A stretch of 64,000 nucleotides of DNA from Arthrobacter sp. ISL-72 (GTDB lineage Bacteria; Actinomycetota; Actinomycetes; Actinomycetales; Micrococcaceae): assembly GCF_018613755.1 (NCBI RefSeq), contig NZ_JAGGPP010000022.1, positions 57,952 to 121,951 on the forward strand, in the 5' to 3' direction. The notes under the pieces are model-generated. The model did no database searches. It saw only the letters and a list, made by a program, of their open reading frames with translations, and was not told the DNA's origin. Position 1 is the first letter of the stretch; each line of letters opens with the position of its first letter. This document shows positions 32,285 to 40,589 of the stretch, in pieces. Position numbers and translations under genes: made by a program.

Positions 32285-33333
32285 CTTTCCGCCACCCGCA
32301 CCAACAGCGATCCCGGCTCCACCTGGACGGTGACGTCGGTCGCCGCCCCGGAGGGATCGCCGTCGATCTGGGTGGCCACCGGCTCGACGCACTTGATGAC
32401 GATCTTGCCGGAGCGGTAGTAGCTCATCACAGGCAGGTTCCTCTTGTGCTTGAACATGATCTTGGCGTACATAGCAATCCATCCGATGGCGCTGCGCGGG
32501 CTCATCACCACGACGTCCAGCATGCCGTCGTCCACCATCGCCTGGGGAATGAAATCGATGCCCCCCGGGATCAGGCCGCAGTTCGCGAACAGCACACTCC
32601 GGATTTTCCGGGACTGTTCCGGCTGGTCGTCCAGGGAGATGCTCACCTTCTTGCGCCGGCCGGGCAGGTGCCTCACCCCGGCCTCGGTGTAGGCAAGCCA
32701 GCCCACGGCCTTCTTCAGTCCGTCGTTCGTGTCGCCCACCACTTCGGCGTCCATTCCCATGCCGGCAATCACCAGGAACACATGCTCTGACGACGCACCC
32801 GTCCGCGAGTTCCTGATACCCATCCGGGCGGTGTCAATGTGCCGCTGGTGCCCGAACAGGGCCGTTTGGATGCTGCCGTTCAGGTCGTTGACGTCCAGGT
32901 GGATGTTCCTGGCCAGCAGGTTCCCGGTGCCCAGCGGGATCAGGCCCATCGCCACATCCGTGTGGGCCAGCTTCTCAGCCACCACCCGAAAGGTGCCGTC
33001 CCCGCCGCACGCCAGAACGACGTCGGCCCCGCTCGCGAGTGCCGCGTTGGACTGCGAATATCCGGGATCCTCGGCGGTTGTTTCAAAAAAGAGCGGGGCT
33101 TCCCAGCCGGCGCGCAGGCACGCCCGCTGGATCAGGGCGCGGGCTTCCGAGGATTTGGCCTTGACCGGATTCATCACCACGGCAACCCGCTGCCGCCCCA
33201 GGCCCGGATGGTAGGTGTCCTCCTGGACTGCACTGCGTGTATGGAGCGCCTTGAGCCTCCGCACGCCCCACCAGCTGGAGACCGCGAAAGCCAGGGCCGC
33301 AGCAAGGATGAGGTACAGCAGCCAATCGTTCAT
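32281..33333 (-). CDS. diacylglycerol/lipid kinase-family protein
   Basis: 350 residues. An N-terminal transmembrane helix (about residues 4-22, LLYLILAAALAFAVSSW) is followed by a DagK catalytic domain: VVMNPVKAKS, ACGGDGTFRVVAEKLA (nucleotide-binding GGDGT) and LIPLGTGNLLARNI. A C-terminal beta domain carries FANCGLIPGGIDFIPQAMVDDGMLDVVVM (split: GGIDFIPQA and DDGMLDVVV). It probably phosphorylates a lipid such as diacylglycerol at the membrane. It is divergent from serS, with only 88 bp between the starts. Confidence 0.88.
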   Translation of the reverse strand: MNDWLLYLILAAALAFAVSSWWGVRRLKALHTRSAVQEDTYHPGLGRQRVAVVMNPVKAKSSEARALIQRACLRAGWEAPLFFETTAEDPGYSQSNAALASGADVVLACGGDGTFRVVAEKLAHTDVAMGLIPLGTGNLLARNIHLDVNDLNGSIQTALFGHQRHIDTARMGIRNSRTGASSEHVFLVIAGMGMDAEVVGDTNDGLKKAVGWLAYTEAGVRHLPGRRKKVSISLDDQPEQSRKIRSVLFANCGLIPGGIDFIPQAMVDDGMLDVVVMSPRSAIGWIAMYAKIMFKHKRNLPVMSYYRSGKIVIKCVEPVATQIDGDPSGAATDVTVQVEPGSLLVRVAES

Positions 33334-33409
33334 GGTGCTCCAACACTATCCCGCGGCGAGTATCCGGCGGCGACGCGCAGCGCCACCGCGTCATGGCGGG
33401 CGGATTCGA

Positions 33410-33415
33410 TACTCT
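33410..33415 (+). promoter_or_regulatory. -10 box TACTCT, leaderless-type, for serS
   Basis: TACTCT ends exactly 6 nt before GTG 33422, with no SD between them. No T-box-like leader is possible at this spacing. Confidence 0.5.
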
Positions 33416-33421
33416 TGTCTG

Positions 33422-34702
33422 GTGATCGACGTAAAAGACCTCAGCGAAAATCCGGACAAGTTCCGTGCCAGCCAGCGCGCCCGCGGCGCCGACGAGTCCC
33501 TGGTGGATGCGATCATCTCGGCAGACGCTTCCAGGCGGTCGGCCCTGATCCGCTTCGAAAACCTGCGCGCCGAACAGAACGTGTTCGGCAAGAAGGTGGC
33601 CCAGGCGAAGGGCGAGGAAAAGCAGGCACTGCTGGCCGAGGTCAAGGTCCTGGCAGCATCGGTCAAGGCCGCCTCTGCTGAAGCCGACGTTGCGCAGGCT
33701 CAGCAGGAGGAGCTGCTCCGGGGGATCCCCAACCTCATCGAGGACGGCGTGCCGGAAGGCGGCGAAGACGACTACATCGTGGTCAAGACCGTCGGCGAAC
33801 CCCGCGAATTCCCCAATTTTGAGCCGAAGGACCACCTGGAAATCGGTGAGCTGATCGGCGCCATCGACATGGAGCGCGGCGCCAAGGTGTCCGGAGCCCG
33901 CTTCTACTTCCTCCGCGGCGTGGGCGCCCGGCTCGAAATGGCGCTCCTGCAGATGGCCATGGAGCAGGCCATCGACGCCGGCTTCATCCCCATGATCACC
34001 CCCACGCTGGTCCGTCCGGAAACGATGCAGGGCACCGGTTTCGACGTCAAGCACGACGCCGAGATCTACCGTCTCGCCGAAGACGACCTTTACCTTGTGG
34101 GCACCTCTGAAGTGCCCCTGGCCGGGTACCACGCGGACGAGATTCTGGACCTGTCCGCCGGCCCCATCCGCTACGCGGGCCAGAGCTCCTGCTACCGCCG
34201 CGAGGCCGGGTCGCACGGCAAGGACACCCGCGGCATCATCCGTGTCCACCAGTTCAACAAGGTGGAAATGTTCATCTACACCACGGTGGAAGAGGCTGCC
34301 GCCGAGCATGAGCGCCTGCTCGCGTGGGAAGAGGAGATGCTGGCCAAGTGCGAGCTGCCTTACCGCGTGATCGACACCGCTGCCGGCGACCTTGGCAACT
34401 CGGCTGCCCGCAAGTTCGACTGCGAGGCCTGGGTGCCCACGCAGGGTGCGTACCGTGAGCTGACCTCCACCTCGAACTGCACCACGTTCCAGGCGCGCCG
34501 CCTGAACATCCGTGAGCGCGTGCTGAACGAGGACGGCGCACCCAAGGGGACCCGCGCCGTCGCCACCCTCAACGGCACGCTGGCAACAACCCGCTGGATC
34601 GTGGCCATCCTTGAGCACCACCAGAACGAGGACGGCTCGGTCAACGTCCCCAGGGCCCTGCAGAAGTACCTCGGCGGGCTGGAAGTGCTGCCGGTCCTGT
34701 AG
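33422..34702 (+). CDS. serS: serine--tRNA ligase
   Basis: 426 residues. It charges tRNA-Ser. The N-terminal coiled-coil arm (about residues 30-105) is followed by the class II catalytic core: motif 2 SSCYRREAGSHGKDTRGIIRVHQFNKVEMF (split: CYRREAG and IRVHQFNKVE) and motif 3 GTLATTRWIVAILEHHQ. TSTSNCTTFQARR binds serine. GTG 33422 gives the standard MIDVKDL N-terminus; longer frames overlap the divergent lipid kinase gene. Expression is probably leaderless. A large hairpin follows the stop. Confidence 0.97.
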   Translation: MIDVKDLSENPDKFRASQRARGADESLVDAIISADASRRSALIRFENLRAEQNVFGKKVAQAKGEEKQALLAEVKVLAASVKAASAEADVAQAQQEELLRGIPNLIEDGVPEGGEDDYIVVKTVGEPREFPNFEPKDHLEIGELIGAIDMERGAKVSGARFYFLRGVGARLEMALLQMAMEQAIDAGFIPMITPTLVRPETMQGTGFDVKHDAEIYRLAEDDLYLVGTSEVPLAGYHADEILDLSAGPIRYAGQSSCYRREAGSHGKDTRGIIRVHQFNKVEMFIYTTVEEAAAEHERLLAWEEEMLAKCELPYRVIDTAAGDLGNSAARKFDCEAWVPTQGAYRELTSTSNCTTFQARRLNIRERVLNEDGAPKGTRAVATLNGTLATTRWIVAILEHHQNEDGSVNVPRALQKYLGGLEVLPVL

Positions 34703-34708
34703 CTTCCC

Positions 34709-34759
34709 GGGCCTGTTCGCGGATCCTTCCCTTCACGGGCCGGATCCGCGGACAAGCCC
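34709..34759 (+). terminator. large hairpin after serS
   Basis: GGGCCTGTTCGCGGATCC (34709-34726) pairs with GGATCCGCGGACAAGCCC (34742-34759) with two mismatched positions over 18 bp. There is no T-run; termination is inferred from position. Confidence 0.55.
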
Positions 34760-34877
34760 AGGATTCCACCGCTCGGCGGTGCAGGCCCTCCCCGCGAGCA
34801 CTCCTCTACAAAGGGCACTATCCACATAGCCCGGCTCCCTGGTCACCGCCCGCTGCCCGGCGTTTCATTCTGTTGGC

Positions 34878-35918
34878 ATGGAAATCCCGCCTGGACTGAT
34901 CGATACCGCCGCCATTCTGCGTACGCAGCGCGGCACCGACTTCATCCATCGCGAGTTCAGCGCTGGAAAGTTGGTGCGCCTCCGCCGCGGCTTCTACGTC
35001 CGGACTGAGGACTGGCTTTTGGCCCGCCCGTCCGTGCGCTTCGCTTGGTCGACGACGGCGGTTGCCCGGTCGGTGAGGGGTGCCGTGTTGTGCGGGGAGA
35101 CGGCTGCGCTGTTCAGTGGCCTGCCCATTCTCAGGACGCCGACTTGTGTTGAACTGGCCACTACCTTGCCTGGACGCAGCGGAATACGACGTTCACCATT
35201 TCTGGTGCTGGGAGCGGATGGCTCTGCCAGGGAGGCGCGGGAGAAACGTTCCTATCCTCTCCGGTATTGCCTCAAGACGGCGACTGAGCCCGTGCTGCAC
35301 GGCGAATTCCGCTGCACAGGCCTCATCCAGACCGCGATGGACGTCATGGTGTCCGGAAACCTGAGCAGTGCCTTGGCGGTTGCCGACGGCCTGGCACGGA
35401 AATTGTTTGCCGAGGGCGCCCTTGCCGCAAACGCCAATCTCCTCGCGGTGCGGGAGATTGCTGCGGGTATCGCCGAGCAGCCCTATGCCTCATTCCGGAG
35501 CCGTGCCGGGCTGGTGGCTGCGCTCGCCAGTCCGCTCGTTGAGTCCGTGGGCGAGTCGTACAGCCGTGCCGCTATCGAATTCCTGGGCTTCCCGCAACCG
35601 GAACTTCAGCACGCGTTCCACGACCGGGCCGGCATCATTGGCAGGGGCGATTTCTGGTGGCCGGCGCAGGGCGTGGTGGGAGAGTTTGACGGCAAGGGGA
35701 AGTACGTGGACCCGGCAGTGCGCGGCGGGATAACTGCGGAGGAGGCCGTGTACCGCGAGAAATTGCGCGAAGACCGGATCCGCGCGCTGGGGCACGGCTT
35801 CGTCCGCTGGAGCTGGGCCGATGTGGATAACCCGGACCGCCTCCGTCGCAAGCTCATGGCGGCAGGACTGCACCCACGGAACCCAGGGAATTCCAGGAAA
35901 CAACCAAACCCGGGCTAG
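34878..35918 (+). CDS. AbiEi-like wHTH domain fused to a DUF559/VSR-like endonuclease domain
   Basis: 346 residues. The N-terminal winged-helix segment IDTAAILRTQRGTDFIHREF...LVRLRRGFYV resembles the AbiEi antitoxin DNA-binding domain. The C-terminal region has DFWWPAQGVVGEFDGKGKY and a later REDRIRALGHGFVRWSW. That spacing of D, ExDGK and R is like DUF559/VSR-type PD-(D/E)xK endonucleases. There is no AbiEii toxin nearby, so it is not a standard type IV toxin-antitoxin pair. The role may be defence or repair. A CATTCT box 6 nt upstream may be a leaderless -10. Confidence 0.65.
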   Translation: MEIPPGLIDTAAILRTQRGTDFIHREFSAGKLVRLRRGFYVRTEDWLLARPSVRFAWSTTAVARSVRGAVLCGETAALFSGLPILRTPTCVELATTLPGRSGIRRSPFLVLGADGSAREAREKRSYPLRYCLKTATEPVLHGEFRCTGLIQTAMDVMVSGNLSSALAVADGLARKLFAEGALAANANLLAVREIAAGIAEQPYASFRSRAGLVAALASPLVESVGESYSRAAIEFLGFPQPELQHAFHDRAGIIGRGDFWWPAQGVVGEFDGKGKYVDPAVRGGITAEEAVYREKLREDRIRALGHGFVRWSWADVDNPDRLRRKLMAAGLHPRNPGNSRKQPNPG

Positions 35919-36100
35919 TTCGCGCATCCGAACGCCGAAGGGCTCGAAACGCGAACAAGCCTAGGAAGCCGGCGGGCAGCCCCGGGTGGCCGGCCGGTAA
36001 ACACTCACACTGTGGACAAGCTGTGGGTGTTTACCACAATTTCATGGCGGCTGTGGCGCGGATCCTAGCGGGCCCCGGACGTGTCTGGTCTACTAGGTGG

Positions 36101-36961
36101 ATGACTACATTGACTGAAACCTCAGTCGCTGGCAACGATGACCGGCGAAACAACGGCAAGACCAGCACAACCCGGAAGCTCATGGTGGCACTGGATGTCG
36201 ACGGCACCCTGGTGAACCATGACGGGCACATGTCGGCGCCCGTCCGTGAGGCGGCGCAGGCGGTTGTCGCCGCAGGCCACGAGGTCCTGATTGCGACCGG
36301 CCGCTCCCTGAATGCCACCCTGCCCATCATCGAACAGATCGGGATCGACACGGGCTACGCGGTCTGCTGCAACGGCGGCGTGACCCTCCGGCTGGATCCG
36401 GCCCGGCCCGACGGCTACGAAGTTATCCGCAAGGCCACGTTCGATCCGGGCCCTGCACTGCGCGCCCTCCGCAAGCGGCTTCCCATGGCCAAGTACGCGC
36501 TGGAGGACGAGGACGGCAACTTCCTCTCCACCGAGCGTTTCCAGGATGCCAGCTTCGGCGTGGAGGCCATCGGTGTGGACTTCCAGACCATGCTTGAGTC
36601 CACCGCCGTGCGCGTAGTGGTTTTCAGCTCCGAGAACACCTCCGAAGACTTCAACGAGGCCATCAAGCACATCGGCCTGGCCGGCGTCACGTATTCCGTG
36701 GGCTGGACCGCGTGGCTGGACATCGCCGCCGAAGGCGTCACCAAGGCCAGCGCCCTCGAGCACCTTCGCGGGCACCTGAGCATCGAGTCGCACCTGACCG
36801 TGGCCATCGGCGACGGCCGCAACGACATCGAGATGCTCACCTGGGCCGGCCGGGGCGTCGCCATGGGCCAGGCCCCCGATGAGGTGATCGCCGCCGCGGA
36901 CGAAGTCACCATGTCAGTTCACAATGACGGCGCCGCGCACGTTCTCCGCAGCCTCCTCTAA
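36101..36961 (+). CDS. HAD-superfamily (Cof-type) phosphatase
   Basis: 286 residues. A second Cof-type HAD enzyme: LMVALDVDGTLVNHDG (nucleophile), LIATGRSLNATLP and VAIGDGRNDIEMLTWAGRGVAMGQAP (metal-binding motif IV and following signature, quoted in part). The substrate is unknown. The start is uncertain: ATG 36101 is preceded by AGGTGG, very close, and by TCTACT 6 nt upstream. A start nearer the motif (residue 28 from 36101) is also possible, because the first 25 residues are polar and unconserved-looking. It precedes the convergent SatD-like gene by 30 bp. Confidence 0.85.
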   Translation: MTTLTETSVAGNDDRRNNGKTSTTRKLMVALDVDGTLVNHDGHMSAPVREAAQAVVAAGHEVLIATGRSLNATLPIIEQIGIDTGYAVCCNGGVTLRLDPARPDGYEVIRKATFDPGPALRALRKRLPMAKYALEDEDGNFLSTERFQDASFGVEAIGVDFQTMLESTAVRVVVFSSENTSEDFNEAIKHIGLAGVTYSVGWTAWLDIAAEGVTKASALEHLRGHLSIESHLTVAIGDGRNDIEMLTWAGRGVAMGQAPDEVIAAADEVTMSVHNDGAAHVLRSLL

Positions 36962-36991
36962 CCCGGGTCCAACGCGGGGCTCCGGCATCTT

Positions 36992-37591
36992 CTAACGGAC
37001 CTCGAGGATTAGCTGCAGCAGCCGGGCCGCGGCCGGGCGGGCCGCATGCTCCTCGTTCCACTGCGCCCTGGCCACCGCCTTGCTGACCGCCTGGGTGGTG
37101 ATGCCGAGTTCGTGGGCGACAGCCTTTTGCTGCCCGCGCACGCCGGGCGTCAGCAGATCCAGCACGCGCCACTCAGCAGCGCTGCGGCCATGGACGATGT
37201 GGCCGAGAAGCTTCAGGATGGCCTCTGATTCCGCGGCGAGATCGGCCAGCGGACCGTCAACCGCAACGGGGACGCGCTCCTTGCCGTTCCGCAGCCGGTC
37301 TACAGCCCGGCGGGCGTAAATCAGGCCGTGCCCGGTGGCGTCCTTGACCTGGTTGGGCAGCGGTTCGTTCACCGGCCCTACACCGATTCCCACGAACCAA
37401 CTGCCGGACCGGAGAGCGACCAGGGCTGCCTCCACCGCTTGGTGCGGACAGTCCACGATGCCCTGGACCTCGTCCTCCACGGAGCGGTCGAAATCGAGGC
37501 ACGCGGGTATGTGCCGCAGGTCCTTGAGCAACTGCGGCACCCGGTCACCGTCGCGCCGGCTGTCCGTTTGGTTGATGGTCAGCGTGAACAT
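36992..37591 (-). CDS. SatD-like protein with C-terminal helix-turn-helix
   Basis: 199 residues. The N-terminus MFTLTINQTDSRRDGDRVPQLL, with DRSVEDEVQGIVD, resembles the SatD family described from streptococci (from memory). The C-terminal third contains GQQKAVAHELGITTQAVSKAVARA, a helix-turn-helix of MarR or sigma-region-4 type, so DNA binding is likely. The regulated gene is unknown; it may act on the RDD/WXG100 operon upstream on the same strand or simply on itself. The start is the first ATG, and no strong SD is seen. Confidence 0.6.
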   Translation of the reverse strand: MFTLTINQTDSRRDGDRVPQLLKDLRHIPACLDFDRSVEDEVQGIVDCPHQAVEAALVALRSGSWFVGIGVGPVNEPLPNQVKDATGHGLIYARRAVDRLRNGKERVPVAVDGPLADLAAESEAILKLLGHIVHGRSAAEWRVLDLLTPGVRGQQKAVAHELGITTQAVSKAVARAQWNEEHAARPAAARLLQLILEVR

Positions 37592-37615
37592 TCTGGATCA
37601 CAGACTACCCGGTGC

Positions 37616-38194
37616 TCAACTGGCAGCCGGCTCCGGATCCCGGATCGGAGCGGCGCCCCGGCCAACACCGGAGCGGAGATCTACCGCCGTGAACTTTTCG
37701 TCAAAGGTGTCCCCGCTGCCTCCACTGAGCGCGGAGGCGAAAGCCATCAGGAGGTACAGCGGCGCGAAGGACCAGCAGACGGCGCGCCACCCGCCGAGCC
37801 AGGCTCCCGACGTCGTGCCGTCCGCGATCCTGACGGACCTCATACCGGCAGCAGCATCACCGGCGCTGCCCACCGTCCCGCAGAACATGCCGTAGACAAA
37901 GAGGACCACGAACCAGATTCCGGCCAGGGACGCGAAGAACAGCCCATCGCTCAGAAGCAGGGTCAGGGAGAGCGAACCCAGCGCCAGGTTCTGGACCAGA
38001 GAATTGAGCACGGTCATCAAGATGACGGCCACAACGATGACAACCAGGGCGTCCAGACACCTGCCCCAGAAGTGCGCCCAGCCAGTCTTCGGCACGTAGT
38101 AGGCGCCCGACGGCGGGTGAATGCGGACGGCGCGACCGTTGACGGCGTCGATTAGTCCGGTGCTGCTGCCGGATTTTTTCTGCGTTGAGTTCAC
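37616..38194 (-). CDS. RDD-family membrane protein, copy 1
   Basis: 192 residues with an RDD-type fold: YYVPKTGWAHFWGRCLDALVVIVVAVILMTVL contains the Arg-x2-Asp-type start of the first helix (RCLDAL), with further helices near 85-105 and 110-130 and a conserved-type GMRSVRIADG loop. Likely an integral membrane protein of unknown function. GTG 38194 is chosen because an ATG at 38269 would overlap the upstream gene by 68 bp. It is the last gene of a four-gene operon beginning with the WXG100-domain protein. Confidence 0.7.
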   Translation of the reverse strand: MNSTQKKSGSSTGLIDAVNGRAVRIHPPSGAYYVPKTGWAHFWGRCLDALVVIVVAVILMTVLNSLVQNLALGSLSLTLLLSDGLFFASLAGIWFVVLFVYGMFCGTVGSAGDAAAGMRSVRIADGTTSGAWLGGWRAVCWSFAPLYLLMAFASALSGGSGDTFDEKFTAVDLRSGVGRGAAPIRDPEPAAS

Positions 38195-38201
38195 GGCATG
38201 T

Positions 38202-38702
38202 TTAGCGGACGGGTGCGGGAACCGCTGGGAACCGCTGGTCAACAGTGATGTGGCGGGCCTTGGGACCATCCATGGTGGGACTGGATCCTCCTGCCGCAGC
38301 GAGAAGCAGGAACAGGCCCACCATCGGAAACAGCACCGTCAGGGAAAACATGACCCATCCGGACCCCCAGAACCCGGGTTTTTCCCCGGACGAGAACCGG
38401 GCAATGCGTGTACCCGCGGCCACTGCACCCAGTGACCGGCCGCCCGCACAGCAGAAGCCGTATAGCCACGGTGTCACCAGCCACGCGGCGATGGCGGCGG
38501 TTACAGCTTTACCCATGGTGCCCGAATCGGAACCGGCAACCACAAAGTAGGCCACGGCCGCCAATATAACGACGACGCCGAAATCCACGCACCATGCTCC
38601 TAGCTGCTGCCAGGCGCTGGCTTTGACCACGGACGCGCCGTTGCCCAGCCGCGTGGTCCTTTTGCGGACACTTTCGATCAGTTTGGCATCCATCTCAAAC
38701 AC
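38202..38702 (-). CDS. RDD-family membrane protein, copy 2
   Basis: 166 residues. AWQQLGAWCVDFGVVVILAAVAYFVV is the first RDD helix (here CVDF in the position of the Arg-Asp-Asp motif), then AAIAAWLVTPWLYGFCCAGGRSLGAVAAGTRIAR, a typical RDD loop with GRSLG. Two further hydrophobic segments follow. Function is unknown. The start (ATG 38702 or 38693) overlaps the end of the upstream 260-aa gene by up to 8 bp. The two RDD proteins could form one complex. Confidence 0.78.
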   Translation of the reverse strand: MFEMDAKLIESVRKRTTRLGNGASVVKASAWQQLGAWCVDFGVVVILAAVAYFVVAGSDSGTMGKAVTAAIAAWLVTPWLYGFCCAGGRSLGAVAAGTRIARFSSGEKPGFWGSGWVMFSLTVLFPMVGLFLLLAAAGGSSPTMDGPKARHITVDQRFPAVPAPVR

Positions 38703-39477
38703 CCAGATCCACCAGCGCGCGGACCTTTTCCTCGGCGGTCCGGCCGGAGATCTTTGTCAGCTCCAGCCGCGCCTCGCCGTTTTCATCGTGCGCTGTCAGC
38801 CCGTGCAGCTCATCGGCGGAAGCATAGATGGTCAGCGCGCTGAAGGTGCTTACAGTCAGGCTGATTGCCCTGATCACGGTCACCCCGAGGGTGCTGCCCA
38901 GGACCTGCGGGGCGAGTTTTTCGAACTCCGGCCCGCTCAAGGTCCGAGTGGCCTCGTCGGCGGACTGCACCTTGGCCGCATTCGCCAGTTCCATGATCCT
39001 GGCCGGGAAATCTGAACGGTCCACAACAGTGAAAGTGTGCGATCCGCTGGAATCCACCAGCTCCTCCAGCACCTTGTCGTCATGCACGTAGCCGTACAGC
39101 CAGACTTTGTCGGTTTCCTTGGTCAATTCCACCGTGACGACCCGTTCTCCGAGCCGGCGAAGGGCCATGATGCCGGTGATCTCTTCGGTTGCTCCGAGCT
39201 TCGACGGCACGGTGTCCCCTTCGGCGACCAGCGGGAAGGCGAACCCCTTCGACAGGAGGCTGCGCAGCGCCACGTTGCACAGGAGTTCCTTCTGGTCCGG
39301 GTGCCGGGACAGCCAGGGCAGCTCGACGGCCTGGTGCTGGTCGATGCCGTCCAGGGCGACTATTTCCTCGTCGGTCAGCGTAGGGAGGTTGAAAGTTTCC
39401 TCCTGACCGCGGCTGAGCACGGTTTTGGCGCACTCCACATCATGCTGGGTCAATCTTGAGATGATGCTTTCGGTCAT
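38695..39477 (-). CDS. uncharacterised 260-aa protein of the WXG100 operon
   Basis: No family is recognised with confidence. It is soluble, acidic (many Asp and Glu), about 260 residues, with mixed alpha/beta character. There is no signal peptide. Size, acidity and position directly after a WXG100-domain gene are compatible with an EspG-like chaperone or an immunity protein, but no motif proves this. ATG 39477 overlaps the WXG100 gene stop by 4 bp (ATGA), so the two are translationally coupled and probably interact. Confidence 0.7.
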   Translation of the reverse strand: MTESIISRLTQHDVECAKTVLSRGQEETFNLPTLTDEEIVALDGIDQHQAVELPWLSRHPDQKELLCNVALRSLLSKGFAFPLVAEGDTVPSKLGATEEITGIMALRRLGERVVTVELTKETDKVWLYGYVHDDKVLEELVDSSGSHTFTVVDRSDFPARIMELANAAKVQSADEATRTLSGPEFEKLAPQVLGSTLGVTVIRAISLTVSTFSALTIYASADELHGLTAHDENGEARLELTKISGRTAEEKVRALVDLGV

Positions 39478-40421
39478 GAGAAAAGCCCTCCTAGGCTCTT
39501 AACGGGATTGCTGAAGACTTCCTTGGCGCCATTCCAGGTGTCGCTCACGGCGTCTTTGGCTCCGTTCCATGCAGTGCTTGCGAGTTCCTTGGTCCCGTTC
39601 CAAGCATCGCTGGCCGTGTTTCCGATCCACTTCCCGGCAGCCTGGCCCCACTCGCTGTCGGCAATCATGTTGCCCAGGGCCCAGCCGCCGGCCACCAGGC
39701 CTGCGGTCACCACGATACCAATGCCGACCGGGTTGGTCAGGAGACCGGCGGCCATGAGAAGTGAGCCGCCGCCGGCGATCACCCCGAGGCCGCCGCCAAT
39801 CCGGTCCCCGGTTCCGCGCCAGCCCTCGTGTTCCGGGTTGAACATGTCACTGATGCCGCCGGCGATGGCGAACGGAGCGAGTGCGGGGCCTGCGAGCCGA
39901 CCCCACTTGCCCAGCAGCTTCGTGGCGCCCGTGAAGTCGTCGGCCAGCTTGAAGGCGGGCTTCAGGAAGGTCCCTGTTGAGTCAAGAATCTTTTTGCTGG
40001 CCAGGAGTCCCTGCCAGTTGTTGAGCATTCCGACTGCGTCCTTGATCTTGAAGAACATGCCCCCACCGGCCGCTCCCCAGTCGAACGCGTCCTTGAGCCA
40101 GTTGCCGTCCTCGCTGGTGCCGCCGCTGCCGCCGGTGCCACCGGCACTGCCGCCCGTGCTGGCACGTTCCTGGTCGTCGGCGTTCGCCCGCAGTTCCTTG
40201 GAACCCTTTTCCAGAAGCTGGGAGGCGGCCAGCAGGGATTTGCGGTGCGATGCGTTCCATTCTTCCTTGAAGGCCCTCGCGTCGTTCCCCGTCCACGCCG
40301 TCGACGAGCCGATGAGGTTCGTCAGGGACTTACCCTGAAGCTGCAGTACCTGGGAAGCCCGCTGGAAGTCATTCGCAAGTGATCTGAGTTGCGCAATATC
40401 CGCTCCGTACAGTCCTGCCAC
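39474..40421 (-). CDS. WXG100-domain protein with hydrophobic, repeat-bearing C-terminus
   Basis: 315 residues. The first 100 form a helical hairpin with the WxG turn (AWTGND, about residues 43-48) and FKEEWNASH, as in ESX substrates. A Ser/Gly linker (about 105-120) leads to a hydrophobic region (about 165-250). The tail has three 11-residue repeats (ASDAWNGTKEL, ASTAWNGAKDA, VSDTWNGAKEV). No catalytic toxin motif is seen. A type VII secretion substrate or polymorphic effector is inferred; no EccC ATPase lies in the window. GTG 40421 has AAGGGGA 8 nt upstream. Confidence 0.75.
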   Translation of the reverse strand: MAGLYGADIAQLRSLANDFQRASQVLQLQGKSLTNLIGSSTAWTGNDARAFKEEWNASHRKSLLAASQLLEKGSKELRANADDQERASTGGSAGGTGGSGGTSEDGNWLKDAFDWGAAGGGMFFKIKDAVGMLNNWQGLLASKKILDSTGTFLKPAFKLADDFTGATKLLGKWGRLAGPALAPFAIAGGISDMFNPEHEGWRGTGDRIGGGLGVIAGGGSLLMAAGLLTNPVGIGIVVTAGLVAGGWALGNMIADSEWGQAAGKWIGNTASDAWNGTKELASTAWNGAKDAVSDTWNGAKEVFSNPVKSLGGLFS

Positions 40422-40589
40422 GGTGATTTCCCCTTGTCCAGCGCCGAATCAAAACCAGACTGACCCTACCCTGTGGCGATTTTTCCAGCGATGGGGAGTG
40501 CAGCCCATGCCTTGTGCACCTCAGGCGAAAGATGTTGCGATGGGGGAGGACGCTGCCGACGGCGGCACTGACGCAACCGGAGGACAGCC

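Noticed and set aside
33215..33421. Upstream extension of serS by 69 codons
   Set aside because: It overlaps the start of the divergent lipid kinase gene and precedes the standard MIDVKDL N-terminus. The TACTCT box supports GTG 33422.
34703..34877. Riboswitch or attenuator between serS and the AbiEi-like gene
   Set aside because: The large hairpin directly follows the serS stop and is better explained as a terminator. No conserved riboswitch core is visible.
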